NCBI GenBank assembly: GCA_009823505.1
Contig: VZQC01011939.1
Span: forward strand, 1,674,178 to 1,738,177
Origin: Rhizomys pruinosus
Lineage: Eukaryota; Chordata; Mammalia; Rodentia; Spalacidae
Reading direction: 5' to 3'
Length of the DNA: 64,000 bases
Positions 32,344 to 44,076 of the stretch are shown here, in pieces. A model generated the notes under the pieces. The model saw nothing but the letters and a program-made list of their open reading frames with translations, made no database searches and was not told the DNA's origin. The stretch's first letter is position 1, and every line of letters begins with the position of its first letter. The translations under genes were made by a program, and so were the position numbers.

Positions 32344-32597
32344 TTTTTTTTAATTTTTTATAAATTTATTATTTTTAAAATTTTTATTTATTTTTGTATG
32401 TGTATGAATGTACTGTCTACATGCAGGTTTGTGCACCCGTGTCGTGCAATGCCGCGGAGGTCAGAAGAGGGCGTCGAATTCCCCTGGAACTGGAGTTAAA
32501 GACGGTTTTTAGCGGCCATGTGGTTGCTGGGGATCGAACCTGGGTCCTCTGCAAGAGCAGTTGGCGCTCTTAACCACTAGGCCATCTCTCCAGCCCC
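32344..32597 (-). mobile_element. B2 SINE without 17-nt duplication, strong TSD
   Basis: GGAACTGGAGTTAAAGACGG shows the subtype lacking the extra 17 nt. The direct repeat CAGAGCTTTGTACTCTT flanks it on both sides. Confidence 0.94.
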
Positions 32598-32919
32598 CAG
32601 AGCTTTGTACTCTTAGGCAAGTTGTTTGGCCCCTCAGAGCTTCCCTGTCCTGTGAGCCTCTTCTCTCTGTAAAGTAGGGGGTAAGGTGTCAGATGGCTGT
32701 GAGGGTTGACAGGAAGGCTGAATCAGTGCTGATCCTCCCGCCGATGAGTTCTGGCTCTTCCTTCACTCCAGAGTGAGTGAGGCTTGATGAGCTCAGCCCA
32801 CTACCATCTTCCCTCATAGGCTAGGAGTTGGCCTAGGTGTCTGGTTCTGATCAGTGACACACACCTAAGGCAAGGTACTCAAGGTATTCTGGAGTTTTCT
32901 TCCATCATAAAAGAGATGG
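32598..32919. other. Unique intergenic sequence
   Basis: No feature seen. Confidence 0.5.
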
Positions 32920-33110
32920 ACTGGGTGTGGTGGCAAAACTTTTTAATCCCAGCAGAGGAAAGGCAGGTGGATGAATCTCTGTGAGTTGAAGGCCAGCCTG
33001 GTTGGTCTTCATAGTGAGTTCCAGGCCAGCCAGGGTTACATAGTGAGACCCGTCTCAAAAAGAAACAAAGGACAAACGGGGGGGGGGGGGGGTGGGGGGG
33101 GGCACAGCCT
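32920..33110 (+). mobile_element. B1 SINE with poly-G tail
   Basis: Forward B1 ending GACCCGTCTCAAAAAGAAAC, followed by a G tract of roughly 28 bases broken by one T (33079-33103). Confidence 0.88.
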
Positions 33111-33183
33111 GTGGGCTCCAGCTTTCTCCTCCGATTTGGGACTGCTGAGGGGAGAGGAAACGTTTTAATCCCTTCATGCTGTG

Positions 33184-36100
33184 CACCTGGGCTGGGGCAG
33201 CTCTACAGGCCCTGACCCTGCCTGTTCACCTGGGCTGGGGCAGCTCTACAGGCCCTGACCCTGCCTGTTCACCTGAGCTAGGGCAGCTCTACAGGCCCTG
33301 ACCCTGCCTGTTCACCTGGGCTGGGGCAGTTCTACAGGCCCTGACCCTGCCTGTTCACCTCAGCTAGGGCAGCTCTACAGGCCCTGACCCTGCCTGTTCA
33401 CCTGGGCTGGGGCAGCTCTACAGGCCCTGACCCTGCCTGTTCACCTGGGCTGGGGCAGTTCTACAGGCCCCTGACCCTGCCTGTTCACCTGAGCTGGGGC
33501 AGTTCTACAGGCCCTGACCCTGCCTGTTCACCTGGGCTGGGGCAGTTCTACAGGCCCCTGACCCTGCCTGTTCACCTGAGCTGGGGCAGTTCTACAGGCC
33601 CTGACCCTGCCTGTTCACCTGAGCTGGGGCAGTTCTACAGGCCCTGACCCTGCCTGTTCACCTGAGCTGGGGCAGCTCTACAGGCCCTGACCCTGCCTGT
33701 TCACCTTGGGCTGGGGCAGCCTCCAGGCCCTGACCTTCCTGTTCACCTGAGCTGGGGCAGTTCTATAGACCCCTGACCCTGCCTGTTCACCTGAGCTGGG
33801 GCAGTTCTACAGGCCCTGACCCTGCCTGTTCACCTGAGCTAGGGCAGTTCTACAGGCCCCTGACCCTGCCTGTTCACCTGAGCTGGGGCAGTTCTATAGA
33901 CCCCTGACCCTGCCTGTTCACCTGAGCTGGGGCAGTTCTACAGGCCCTGACCCTGCCTGTTCACCTGGGCTAGGGCAGTTCTACAGGCCCTGACCCTGCC
34001 TGTTCACCTGAGCTGGGGCAGCTCTACAGGCCCTGACCCTGCCTGTTCACCTGAGCTAGGGCAGTTCTACAGGCCCCTGACCCTGCCTGTTCACCTGAGC
34101 TGGGGCAGTTCTACAGGCCCCTGACCCTGCCTGTTCACCTGGGCTGGGGCAGTTCTACAGCCCCTGACCCTGCCTGTTCACCAGGGCTGGGGCAGTTCTA
34201 CAGCCCCTGACCCTGCCTGTTCACCAGGGCTGGGGCAGTTCTACAGCCCCTGACCCTGCCTGTTCACCTGGGCTGGGGCAGTTCTACAGCCCCTGACCCT
34301 GCCTGTTCACCTGGGCTGGGGCAGCTCTACAGGCCCTGACCCTGCCTGTTCACCTGAGCTAGGGCAGTTCTACAGGCCCCTGACCCTGCCTGTTCACCTG
34401 AGCTGGGGCAGCTCTACAGGCCCTGACCCTGCCTGTTCACCTGAGCTGGGGCAGTTCTACAGGCCCTGACCCTGCCTGTTCACCTGGACTGGGGCAGTTC
34501 TACAGGCCCTGACCCTGCCTGTTCACCTGGGCTGGGGCAGTTCTACGGGCCCCTGACCCTGCCTGTTCACCTGGGCTAGGGCAGTTCTACAGGCCCTGAC
34601 CCTGCCTGTTCACCTGGGCTAGGGCAGCTCTACAGGCCCCTGACCCTGCCTGTTCACCTGAGCTAGGGCAGCTCTACAGGCCCCTGACCCTGCCTGTTCA
34701 CCTGAGCTAGGGCAGTTCTACAGGCCCTGACCCTGCCTGTTCACCTGAGCTGGGGCAGCTCTACAGGCCCCTGACCCTGCCTGTTCACCTGGGCTGGGGC
34801 AGCTCTACAGGCCCTGACCCTGCCTGTTCACCTGAGCTGGGGCAGTTCTACAGGCCCCTGACCCTGCCTGTTCACCTGAGCTGGGGCAGCTCTACAGGCC
34901 CTGAGCCTGCCTGTTCACCTGAGCTGGGGCAGCTCTACAGGCCCTGACCCTGCCTGTTCACCTGAGCTAGGGCAGTTCTACAGGCCCTGACCCTGCCTGT
35001 TCACCTGAGCTGGGGCAGCTCTACAGGCCCCTGACCCTGCCTGTTCACCTGAGCTGGGGCAGCTCTACAGGCCCCTGACCCTGCCTGTTCACCTGAGCTG
35101 GGGCAGTTCTACAGGCCCCTGACCCTGCCTGTTCACCTGAGCTGGGGCAGTTCTACAGGCCCCTGACCCTGCCTGTTCACCTGGGCTAGGGCAGTTCTAC
35201 AGGCCCCTGACCCTGCCTGTTCACCTGGGCTGGGGCAGTTCTACAGGCCCTGACCCTGCCTGTTCACCTGAGCTAGGGCAGCTCTACAGGCCCCTGACCC
35301 TTCCTGTTCACCTGAGCTGGGGCAGCTCTACAGGCCCTGACCCTGCCTGTTCACCTGAGCTGGGGCAGCTCTACAGGCCCTGACCCTGCCTGTTCACCTG
35401 AGCTGGGGCAGCTCTACAGGCCCTGACCCTGCCTGTTCACCTGAGCTGGGGCAGCTCTACAGGCCCCTGACCCTGCCTGTTCACCTGAGCTGGGGCAGCT
35501 CTACAGGCCCCTGACCCTGCCTGTTCACCTGAGCTAGGGCAGTTCTACAGGCCCTGACCCTGCCTGTTCACCTGAGCTGGGGCAGTTCTACAGGCCCCTG
35601 ACCCTGCCTGTTCACCTGAGCTAGGGCAGTTCTACGGGCCCCTGACCCTGCCTGTTCACCTGGGCTGGGGCAGTTCTACAGGCCCCTGACCCTGCCTGTT
35701 CACCTGAGCTGGTGCAGTTCTATAGACCCCTGACCCTGCCTGTTCACCTGGGCTGGGGCAGTTCTACAGGCCCTGACCCTGCCTGTTCACCTGAGCTGGG
35801 GCAGTTCTACAGGCCCTGACCCTGCCTGTTCACCTGGGCTGGGGCAGTTCTACAGGCCCTGACCCTGCCTGTTCACCTGAGCTAGGGCAGTTCTACAGGC
35901 CCTGACCCTGCCTGTTCACCTGGGCTGGGGCAGCTCTACAGGCCCTGACCCTGCCTGTTCACCTGGGCTAGGGCAGTTCTACAGGCCCCTAATCCTGCCT
36001 GGTCACCTCAGCTGGGGCAGTTCTACAGGCCCTGACCCTGCCTGTTCACCTGGGCTGGGGCAGCTCTACAGGCCCTGACCCTGCCTGCTCACCTGGGCTG

Positions 36101-36393
36101 GGGCAGCTCTACAGGCTCTGACCCTGCCTGCTCACCTGGGCTAGGGCAGTTGTACAGGCCCCTGACCCTGCCTGTTCACCTGGGCTAGGGCAGTTCTACA
36201 GGCCCTGACCCTGCCTGTTCACCTGGGCTAGGGCAGTTCTACAGGCCCCTGACCCTGCCTGTTCACCTGGGCTGGGGCAGTTCTACAGGCCCCTGACCCT
36301 GCCTGTTCACCTGGACTGGGGCAGCTCTACAGGCCCTGACCCTGCCTGTTCACCTGGGCTGGGGCAGCTCTACAGGCCCTGACCCTGCCTGTT
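33184..36393. repeat. 43-bp minisatellite, about 74 copies (3.2 kb)
   Basis: Unit CACCTGAGCTGGGGCAGTTC then TACAGGCCCTGACCCTGCCT and GTT. Units are 43 or 44 bp depending on GGCCC/GGCCCC. Variants GAGCTGG/GGGCTAGG and CAGTTC/CAGCTC recombine freely along the array. No long frame stays open. The G+C-rich, strand-asymmetric unit is typical of hypervariable minisatellites. It is the largest structure in the Ppfia1-Fadd intergenic region. Confidence 0.98.
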
Positions 36394-36609
36394 GAGCTGC
36401 TAGCAGACACCTCCCAGTGCCTCCCTCTCCCTTCCTCCCTTTGCTTTTCTTTTCTGACGTGCTGAGAGTAAACTAAGGGCTTCCGCTTGTCATGCCAACT
36501 CTCTACCCCTGAGCGACATTGTTTACCATCATCTATATACCCTTCCAACTCCCAGAGAGCTTCTGGCAAGTTTGACACAAACCTAGACACACCTGGAACG
36601 AAGGAGTCT
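36394..36609. other. Short unique segment
   Basis: Pyrimidine-rich stretch then single-copy sequence; nothing recognised. Confidence 0.45.
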
Positions 36610-36945
36610 CAACTGGGGAACGTCCTCCCCACACTGGCCTGTGGGCATGTCTGTGGGGCACTTTCTTAATTTGCTAGTTGACTTAGGAGGGCCCAACCCA
36701 GTGTGTGCCCTGCCTTCCCTGGGCACCTGGGCCCGGGCTGTATAAGAAAGGCAGCTGAACAGTCTGGGAAGCAAGCCAGTGAGCAGTGTTCCTCCATGGT
36801 CTCTGCTTCAGTTCTTGCCTGGCCTGAAGGTCCTGCTTTGATGTGTTAGGTTTGCTTGATGATAGACTGTAACCCTGTAAACCAGATAAACCCTTTCCAC
36901 CCCAAGTTGTTTTTGATTATTCTTTGTTGCTATTTATTTTTGCTC
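36610..36945 (+). mobile_element. Diverged LTR of the 42.5-44.4 kb family, opposite orientation
   Basis: GGGCATGTCTGTGGGGCACT, TAGGAGGGCCCAACCC, TATAAGAAAGGCAGCTGA (TATA box) and ATAAACCCTTTCCACCCC (polyadenylation signal) follow the LTR order. Confidence 0.75.
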
Positions 36946-36949
36946 TTTT

Positions 36950-37103
36950 TTTTGTTGTTGTCTTTTTGAGATAGGGTCTCTCTTTAGCCCCACCTGGCCT
37001 AGAACTTGCTTTGTAGACTAAGCTGGCCTTGAAGTCATAGAGCTCCACCTGCATCTGCCTCCAGAGTGCTGGGATTAAAGATGTGCACCACCACACTCGG
37101 CTT
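36950..37103 (-). mobile_element. B1 SINE
   Basis: TTTTTGAGATAGGGTCTCTC to ATGTGCACCACCACACTCGG. Confidence 0.9.
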
Positions 37104-37104
37104 A

Positions 37105-37316
37105 TTTATTTTTATTTTATATGTACAAGTGTTTTGCCTGCATATATGTAAGTGCACCACATGTGTGCCATGCCTATGGAGCCCAGAAGAGCACATCAGA
37201 TCCCCTGCATCTGAGTTAGAGATGGTTGTTACCTGCCATGTGGGTGCTGGGAACTGAACCCTGGTCCTCTGCAAGAGCAGCCAGTGCTCTTAACCACTGA
37301 GCCATCTCTCCACCCC
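37105..37316 (-). mobile_element. Older B2 SINE
   Basis: Lacks the 17-nt duplication; GGGAACTGAACCCTGGTCCTC replaces the B box complement. Confidence 0.88.
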
Positions 37317-38031
37317 TTTACACAGTGTTTTCTCAAAGCAACAGAGACGCAAACAAGAACTGTAGGTGAATTTATCACCCCCCCAACCCACCCTTGTCAT
37401 GGGACAAAGAATAAAAGCCTCCTTCAGTGTGCAGTCACCCAGTCTTATTATTGGGCTCACGGTTCTAACAATGGAGAAGGACCCCGTCTGGAGTGGCGTA
37501 CCCCGTTGGAGTAGCGTACCCCATCTGGAGTGGCGTACTGCCGCTGTTCTTCCAGGAAGTTCCTTTCTGCCATCCCTCAGGAAATTTACATTTTTTTCCC
37601 CTAGTCCAGGTAGCAAGAAAACTCAGGCAAGAAATGGAGAAAAAGGGCAAAGAGCTCTGTGATTCATCTGTGAGAATTAAATCTAATAATCTACATGGAG
37701 ACATTACCAGTCCAGAGGAGCCCACGCCTGTGGCAGGAGTCCTGCGCAAGGGCAGGAGGTGTGGCCCTGGCCCTGGGACAAAGGTGGCACTCAGAGAAGG
37801 AGGAACGTGGAGGCCAGGCCAACCTTGCTTCTGGATCCCCTGGTGGTGCCCAATCCAGCCCTCCCCCCAGCTGGGGGGAGACATCCTGCAAATAAAAGAG
37901 TCCACCCATGTGGTTTGGTGCATTTATTTCCACAGTGGGCCAGGCCACGCAGGAAGCATGCACATGAGAAGCACAACAACGTGGTAAGTTATGAATCCAA
38001 ACACAGAATGACGCTTTATTCAAAATGAACA
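37317..38031. other. Unique intergenic sequence
   Basis: A triplicated GGAGTGGCGTACC-like 15-20-bp motif lies at about 37490-37540. No gene recognised. Confidence 0.5.
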
Positions 38032-38175
38032 GATTTTTTTTTTTTTTTGGTCTTCTCCCTGTAGCCCCAGCTGGCCTGGAACTCGCTCTGTAGACCAGAC
38101 TGGCCTTGAACTCACAAAGATCCGCCTCTGCCTCCCCAGTGTTAGGATTAAAGGTGTGTGCCACCACGCCCAGCC
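38032..38175 (-). mobile_element. B1 SINE
   Basis: Reverse B1, near-consensus, ending GTGTGTGCCACCACGCCCAG. Confidence 0.92.
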
Positions 38176-38472
38176 AAAGAACAGATTTTATATGCAGTGT
38201 GACATCACCTCCCAGGGTCCAGTCCCAGACCTTTGCGTCATCACATCCCCACCCGTGGGTGTAGCCAGGGAGGTCCCATGACTCTCACTTGTGCCTTTGG
38301 GAGGTGCTGGCTAGAAATGCTAGTCCATGCACCTCTAAACTCAGATTGTATTTGCCTACATCTCCCCCTAATAAACTAATACGCTTCTACAAGCTCAGAT
38401 AGTATAGAAATAGTGGTTAACTATCTTTGTCTGGCCCAAATGGCCATGACTGCTCTGTAAAAATACTAAGAC
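38176..38472. other. No recognised feature
   Basis: AT-rich; may belong to the unresolved old repeat to the right. Confidence 0.4.
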
Positions 38473-38625
38473 TAGCTGGGTGTGGTGGCGCACACCTTTA
38501 ATCCCAGCACTTGGGAAGCAGAGGCAGGTGGATCTCTGAGTTCAAGGCCAGCCTGGTCTACATAGCAAACTCCAGGCCAGCTGGGACTAAAGGGAGACCC
38601 GGTCTCAAAAAGACCAAAAAAGAAT
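38473..38625 (+). mobile_element. B1 SINE
   Basis: AGCTGGGTGTGGTGGCGCAC to CGGTCTCAAAAAGACC. Confidence 0.92.
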
Positions 38626-38795
38626 AATAATAGTAAATAATAATTTATGGCCAAATAAAAACAATATACTGAAAACCAACCAGTAAATACAACTTGTCTC
38701 AAAAAGACCAATAATAATAATAATAAAAATACTAAGTCTAATTTATGGCCAAATAAAAACTTAATATAGTGAAAACCAACCAGTAAATACAAGCA
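38603..38795. repeat. ~95-bp local duplication of B1 tail plus flank
   Basis: GTCTCAAAAAGACCAA and the following AATTTATGGCCAAATAAAAA and GAAAACCAACCAGTAAATAC occur twice in the same order. Confidence 0.85.
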
Positions 38796-39721
38796 ACATT
38801 TACATGCCCCAATTAGCAGATATCTGTGTCCAATTTTATACAGATAGGGAATTTGGTTGTACCCCAAAGTCTCAAATCTGCCTGGAAAGGCCTGCACGTG
38901 TAATTACACTGACCAAATGAAGCCTGTATTTGCTGTGATCTCATGGATTGCCCCATCTCCTCAGCCCGTACACTCTGATGCATTCCCTCTTCCATGAGTG
39001 GTCCCTAGGCCTTGGGGAAAGGGGCAAGAGTGGGTGAGAAATGAAACAGTCCATTTTTAAGTGACACATCAGACTCTCGGGGGTCTGTCCAGGCTTTCCT
39101 TTACACAGGTTGGCAGCTCATCCAGGGGTCCATTAAGTCTACTAGCAAAACACAAATAGAAAAAAGTATAGGCACTTAAATAACATTAATTATCATAACA
39201 AGTCCCATTATGGGCACAGGGATAAACATTTAGATGGTATCTTAATCTAAGAACTGTGGTTTTTGTGCCAAGGAATGACAACAAATTTCTATGTTGTCAC
39301 TAGAAGGTGCAAGCCTATGGTATCAACTGCGCACTACCCCCCCAAGGAGTGAGCCATAGCCAATTAACTTTTGGGGTGGACAAATACCATGCCCCCACTG
39401 ACTGCACAAATCTCCAGGCAAGTGAGGTGTAGCTGAGGAGTCTTTATTTTTTTTAATTTTTTAATTATATAAAGCCATTTTTTATTGAAGCTTTGTTCAT
39501 TTCATACAAAATCTCCAATCAAGTTTAGACCCGTTCCCTGCTCCCTGCTCCCCCCACCCCACCAGAGCTCATGTATTCTGCCAAACATGTTTTTCTTTTC
39601 TTTTTTCTTTTTTTCAAACATGTTTTTCATCCTTTTTCTCAGTCTCTCTTAAAATTTTCAATGCAGAGTTTACTGTTTTGAGCAGAAGTTCACCGTTTCA
39701 GTCAGTTCTTTGACCCAGTCT

Positions 39722-39955
39722 TTTTTATTAACTTTTTAATTTTTATTTATTTCTTATGTGTATGAATGTACTGTCTGGATGCAGGTCTGTGCACCCATGT
39801 CATGCAATGCCACGGAGGTCAGAAGAGGGTGTCGGATTCCCCTGGAACCAGAGTTAAAGACGGTTCTTAGCCGCCATGTGGGCGCTGGGACTCTAACCTG
39901 GGTCCTCTGCAAGAGCAGTCAGTACTCTTAACAGCTGAGCCATCTCTCCAGCCCC
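39722..39955 (-). mobile_element. B2 SINE with TSD
   Basis: Without the 17-nt duplication; TGACCCAGTCTTTT flanks it on both sides; the B box is decayed (GGGACTCTAACCTGG). Confidence 0.93.
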
Positions 39956-40069
39956 TGACCCAGTCTTTTGTTGTTGTTGTTCCTTCCAGTCTGCATCACT
40001 CCAAAATGCACATATATTCATGCCACTTATATCTTTTAGCATCTTCAGCTTATGACTTTTTTCTTTTCT

Positions 40070-40314
40070 TTTTTTTTTTTAATTTTTATTTATTTCTCTG
40101 TGTGTATCAATGTACTGTCTGCATGCAGGTCTGTGCACCCGTGTCGTGCAATGCCGCGGAGGTCAGAAGAGGGTCTCGGATTCCCCTGGAGCTGGAGTTC
40201 TCCTGGAATTGGAGTTTCAGACGGCTCTCGGCCGCCATGTGGGTGCTGGGGATCGAACCCGGGTCCTCTGTAAGAGCGTCGGCGCTCTTAACCGCTAGGC
40301 CACCTCTCCAGCCC
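40070..40314 (-). mobile_element. Young B2 SINE with TSD
   Basis: 17-nt-duplication subtype with intact B box; GACTTTTTTCTTTTCT flanks it on both sides. Confidence 0.94.
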
Positions 40315-40837
40315 GACTTTTTTCTTTTCTAATTAGGCTGAAAGATGCCATGTTTGAAGGCTCCTCCTTGGCAAGCCCAAACAACCATCAGTCCTGCCCT
40401 TGTGCTCAAAACTGGGGTTTTCCCTTCCTGTAGTCACCAAATTAGGTCCAGTAAGCACCACGTCCTGTCTTGATCCTCCCGTACTGGTCTTCATGATATA
40501 GCCTGGGTAGGCCAACAATGGCAGACTATACTCTGAAGAGGCTGAAACCCCAGTAGTAGTTCAGTCCACAAGCTGGATGTCTCAGCAGTCCCCATCTGGC
40601 ATTGAAGGTTTGGAGGATTCTTGGAGAGACATGAGTCTTCAGTCCATATTGGAAGGTTGAAAAGCTGTGTCTCATGTCTGAAGGATGGCAGAAGCAGTGG
40701 CAGCCACAGGGTAGCTGCACTTGCCAGTAAGACAGGCAAAACAACTGTACTATTTTTTTTCACTTTGTCTTTTTACTAAGATCTCAAGTTTTATACCTGA
40801 AGTACAATTCTACAGGCCTTACTAATTATTTATTTAT

Positions 40838-41080
40838 TTTTTTTATTAATTTTATTTCTTTCTGCATGTGTATGAATGTACTGTCTGCATGCAAGTTTGT
40901 GCATCCGTGTTGTGCAATGCCGCGGAGGTCAGAAGAGGGCATCGGACTCCCCTGGAACCGGAGTTCTCCTGGAATTGGAGTTTCAGACGGTTCTCGGCCG
41001 CCATGTGGGTGCTGGGGATCGAACCCGGGTCCTCTGCAAGAGCAGTCAGCGCTCTTAACCGCTAGGCCATCTCTCCAGCT
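40838..41080 (-). mobile_element. Young B2 SINE
   Basis: 17-nt-duplication subtype with intact B box complement GGGGATCGAACCC. The TSD is not clear. Confidence 0.92.
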
Positions 41081-41947
41081 GGTTATACTTTCCTTTTGGA
41101 CACTTAAGGCCACACAGCCCAGATTAACCAAGGTTTTTGTTTTCTCAAGGTCAGTAGAAGATCTGGTCCTCAGGTTTTGGGTCAGGGGAGCCCTTGGCTC
41201 CTTTTAGCTTTTCATTTACCAGTTCCATCCACTCGAGGACAAAGTCAGGTCCTGCTAAACCAGGCTTCCCATTTTGAAGCATGAGCAGACTTTCCTCTTT
41301 ATAGAGTGGACACTGGCTGAAGTCCCATTAGTGGATCTCCAAGACCTCCCTGCACAGGAAGACTTGTGACCCACATTTGCAGGACATTTCAAGAGATGCC
41401 CCCATGCAAAGTCCCCTGGGACTTAGTTGACCTCTGAGGGCAAGGAACAAAGTTATCCCTTAAGTCCCTCAGCCAAATTGGTATGGCCCTTAAGTGTGAT
41501 TGTTAAGCATCCAGAAAGGCTAAGTTACACCAGCCTGATACTTTTAACTACTGTATAATATTTTAGAAAAGGCTTGGACAACAGCTCAAGCAGCCTTGGA
41601 GTCTTTCACGTAGGAGACCATTCCCATTCAGTGGTCTTTGTGGTGTTCTCTGGCACCATGGAGACTAACTGTCATTTGTAGGTGAAGTCTCTAAACATTC
41701 TTTCCTTTTTAAGCTAACACCATGTCTTCAACAGTAGGGTCTTACCACCTCCTTTTGCGCAGACCCCGACATTACAGGTAAATAGCCTTTGTTTTGGGAG
41801 GCTTTTAGGGCCCCCAGCCAACAAAATCTAAAAATAAATAAACTTGGAACCCACAGATGTGGTGCCATAAGACTGCAGTCCCGGCAGTGTGGAAATGGGA
41901 GAGGCAGAAGTTCAAAGTTGTCCTCAGTTTTCAACTGAGTTGATGCC

Positions 41948-41976
41948 AACCAGAGAGAGAGAGAGAGAGAGAGAGA
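41948..41976. repeat. (GA)n microsatellite
   Basis: About 13 dinucleotides. Confidence 0.95.
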
Positions 41977-42100
41977 AACCGTTCTGGAAGTGGATGACTG
42001 CCAATATCTGAGTGCTCTCTGTACCATTGAGCTGCGCACTTAAGTTAAAGCAGGAAATATTATATATGTTTAACCACAATACAAAAGCAACATAGGACTA

Positions 42101-42180
42101 AGGGCCTCTCAGTGGTAGAGTGCTTAGCTCAGCATAGAGGAGGCATGGGTTCCATCCCCAGCATCAATAGGAAATAAAAG
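42101..42180 (+). mobile_element. ID SINE
   Basis: GGGCCTCTCAGTGGTAGAGT, GTGCTTAGCTCAGCATAG and GGGTTCCATCCCCAGCATC; A-rich tail. Confidence 0.8.
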
Positions 42181-42315
42181 TAAATCAGCCTATATTGTCC
42201 CTCTTGCCCAACTTGAAGATACTTTTGTACACTGTACTAAAGAATTTTTCTATTGCTAGAATATTTATTTTGAAACAAAGATTGAGGTGATCAGATTGAA
42301 AAACTAATCTTTTAA

Positions 42316-42452
42316 GGGGCTGGAGAAATGGCCTAGCGGTTAAGAGCGCCAAGTGCTCTTGCAGAGGACCCAGGTTTGATTCCCAGCACCCACATGGTGG
42401 CTGAGAACCATCTTTAACTCCAATTCCAGGGGAATCTGACACTCTCTGGGGA
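42316..42452 (+). mobile_element. B2 SINE, 3'-truncated
   Basis: GGGGCTGGAGAAATGGCCTA to GGGGAATCTGACACTCTC, then host sequence; no 17-nt duplication. Confidence 0.88.
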
Positions 42453-42546
42453 CCTGGACTCTGGTCCTCGGCTCACACAGCATGCAATTTAAGCAACAAG
42501 CCATTGCCTCCCCCTTTGTTTTGGAGACGAGTTTTCCCTACACAGC

Positions 42547-42912
42547 TGTCCTAGTTTGTTTTCCATTGCTGTGACAAAACACTCTGACCGACATCAACTT
42601 GGGGAGGAAAGGGTTTATTCAGCTTACATCTCCTGGGTCACAGTTGATCACTCAGGGAGCCCAAGGTAAGAACTCAGGGCAGGAACCTGGAGGCAGGAGC
42701 TGAAGCACAGGCCATGGAGGAATGCTGTCCACTGGCTTGCTACTGGCTTGCTCTCTGGCTCATGCCCAGCCTGCCTTCTTATACTGTCACTGCTCAACAA
42801 TCAAGACAATACACCACAGATGTGGCCACAGGCCAATCCAATGGAGCCAATTCCCCAACCGAGGCTCCCTCAACCCAGGTGTGTCAAGTTGACACCAAAG
42901 CTATCCAGCACA
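42547..42912 (-). repeat. 3' LTR (in element orientation)
   Basis: Starts on the plus strand with TGTCCTAG and ends CCAGCACA. Confidence 0.92.
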
Positions 42913-43384
42913 ATTGACCCCTTGTCAACTTGACACACAAACACATCACTATTAAACCACCTTTCCAGTTCTTATCCCCAAAGTATGATGTTAACACTAA
43001 TCACAACCTAAGACAGTACATCCTTAAAAGCCCCACAGTCCTTAAAATGTCCAAACACTTAAAAGTCCAGTCTATTAAAAGTCTCTTAACTGTGGGCTGC
43101 TGTAAAATCCAAAACAAGTACTGTCTTATTTCAAAGGGAAGAATCAGGCACTCTCAAACAAAACCTAAGTCCAGCAAGTAGCTCAAGGCTGGACACCTGG
43201 GATTCACTCACGATCTTCTGGGCTCCAAAGGGTCTCGGCAGCTCCCCCTCTCCGACTCTGCCGTCCGTGGCACACTCATCTCGCAGGCCCAGGCCGACTC
43301 CATTCTACACCTACCGCTGCTCTTGGTGGTCGTCCCAGGGTACCGGCATCTCCAAAAAGCTGGGGTCGCTACTGAAACTGAGGC

Positions 43385-43840
43385 AGCACCTTCACCAATG
43401 GTCTCTTCTGACCTCTCCTGGTGCAAAGCCTCAGCTTCTCTCCATGACCCCTGCAATCCTGGGGTCTTCACAGCAACCGAGGTGCACTTCCACCAATGGT
43501 CTTTCCTGACCTCTCACAGTGCCAAGCCTCGGCTGCTCTCTGTGACCCCCTCAAATTTCAACACCGGAACCATATAGGAGACTCTTACACGTTACCAAGT
43601 CCGGCTTCTGGCTCGAGATGGAGGCTCAGGCCCTTTCTGGGTCACAGCTTCTGTGTGCTGACCTTGAAGATATTCTCCCCAGAAGATTTCACCTCAGTGA
43701 TGCTGGTCTCTTGTTACTTACAGCTGATTTTTCAGCCCCAGCTAACCAGCATCAATTGCCCCAGTACCACAAAAGTTTCACTTCAGGTTCTGGTCTCTTG
43801 TTACTTACAGCTGATTCTCCACAGCCCCAGCTGACCAGAA
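43385..43840. repeat. Two internal duplications in the LTR element
   Basis: CACCAATGGTCTCTTCTGACC recurs about 95 bp later as CACCAATGGTCTTTCCTGACC. TTGTTACTTACAGCTGATT recurs about 105 bp later. These are old tandem duplications inside the non-coding internal region. Confidence 0.75.
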
Positions 43841-44076
43841 CCCACAGATTACACAGTCCTGATGATCTCTGCTCTCCTTTGAAACTAGAAACTTCACAAG
43901 CCAGGCCTCCATCTTCTACAACTCCTTCAGCAAAACTGCTCCAAGCTCCACAGCAACGATCTTTAGGCATTCAATGATCTTCCCAGCCCAAAGTTCCAAA
44001 CGCCTCCACAATCCTTCCCCAAAACACCAAGGTCAGGTCTGTCACAGCAATACCCCACTCTTCTGGTACCAATTTC

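Larger units (their letters stand above)
38800..41850. repeat. Unresolved, probably old retroelement-derived block
   Basis: Outside three B2 insertions this AT-rich block has no SINE structure and no intact frame. Its texture (CTGGATGTCTCAGCAGTCCC, CTGAAGGATGGCAGAAGCAG) resembles the non-coding part of an old rodent LTR or L1 element, but I cannot assign it. It is a target for repeat-library alignment. Confidence 0.3.

Noticed and set aside
43208..43977. ORFs of 112-119 aa in the LTR element
   Set aside because: Non-coding internal region without retroviral protein motifs, frames not continuous.
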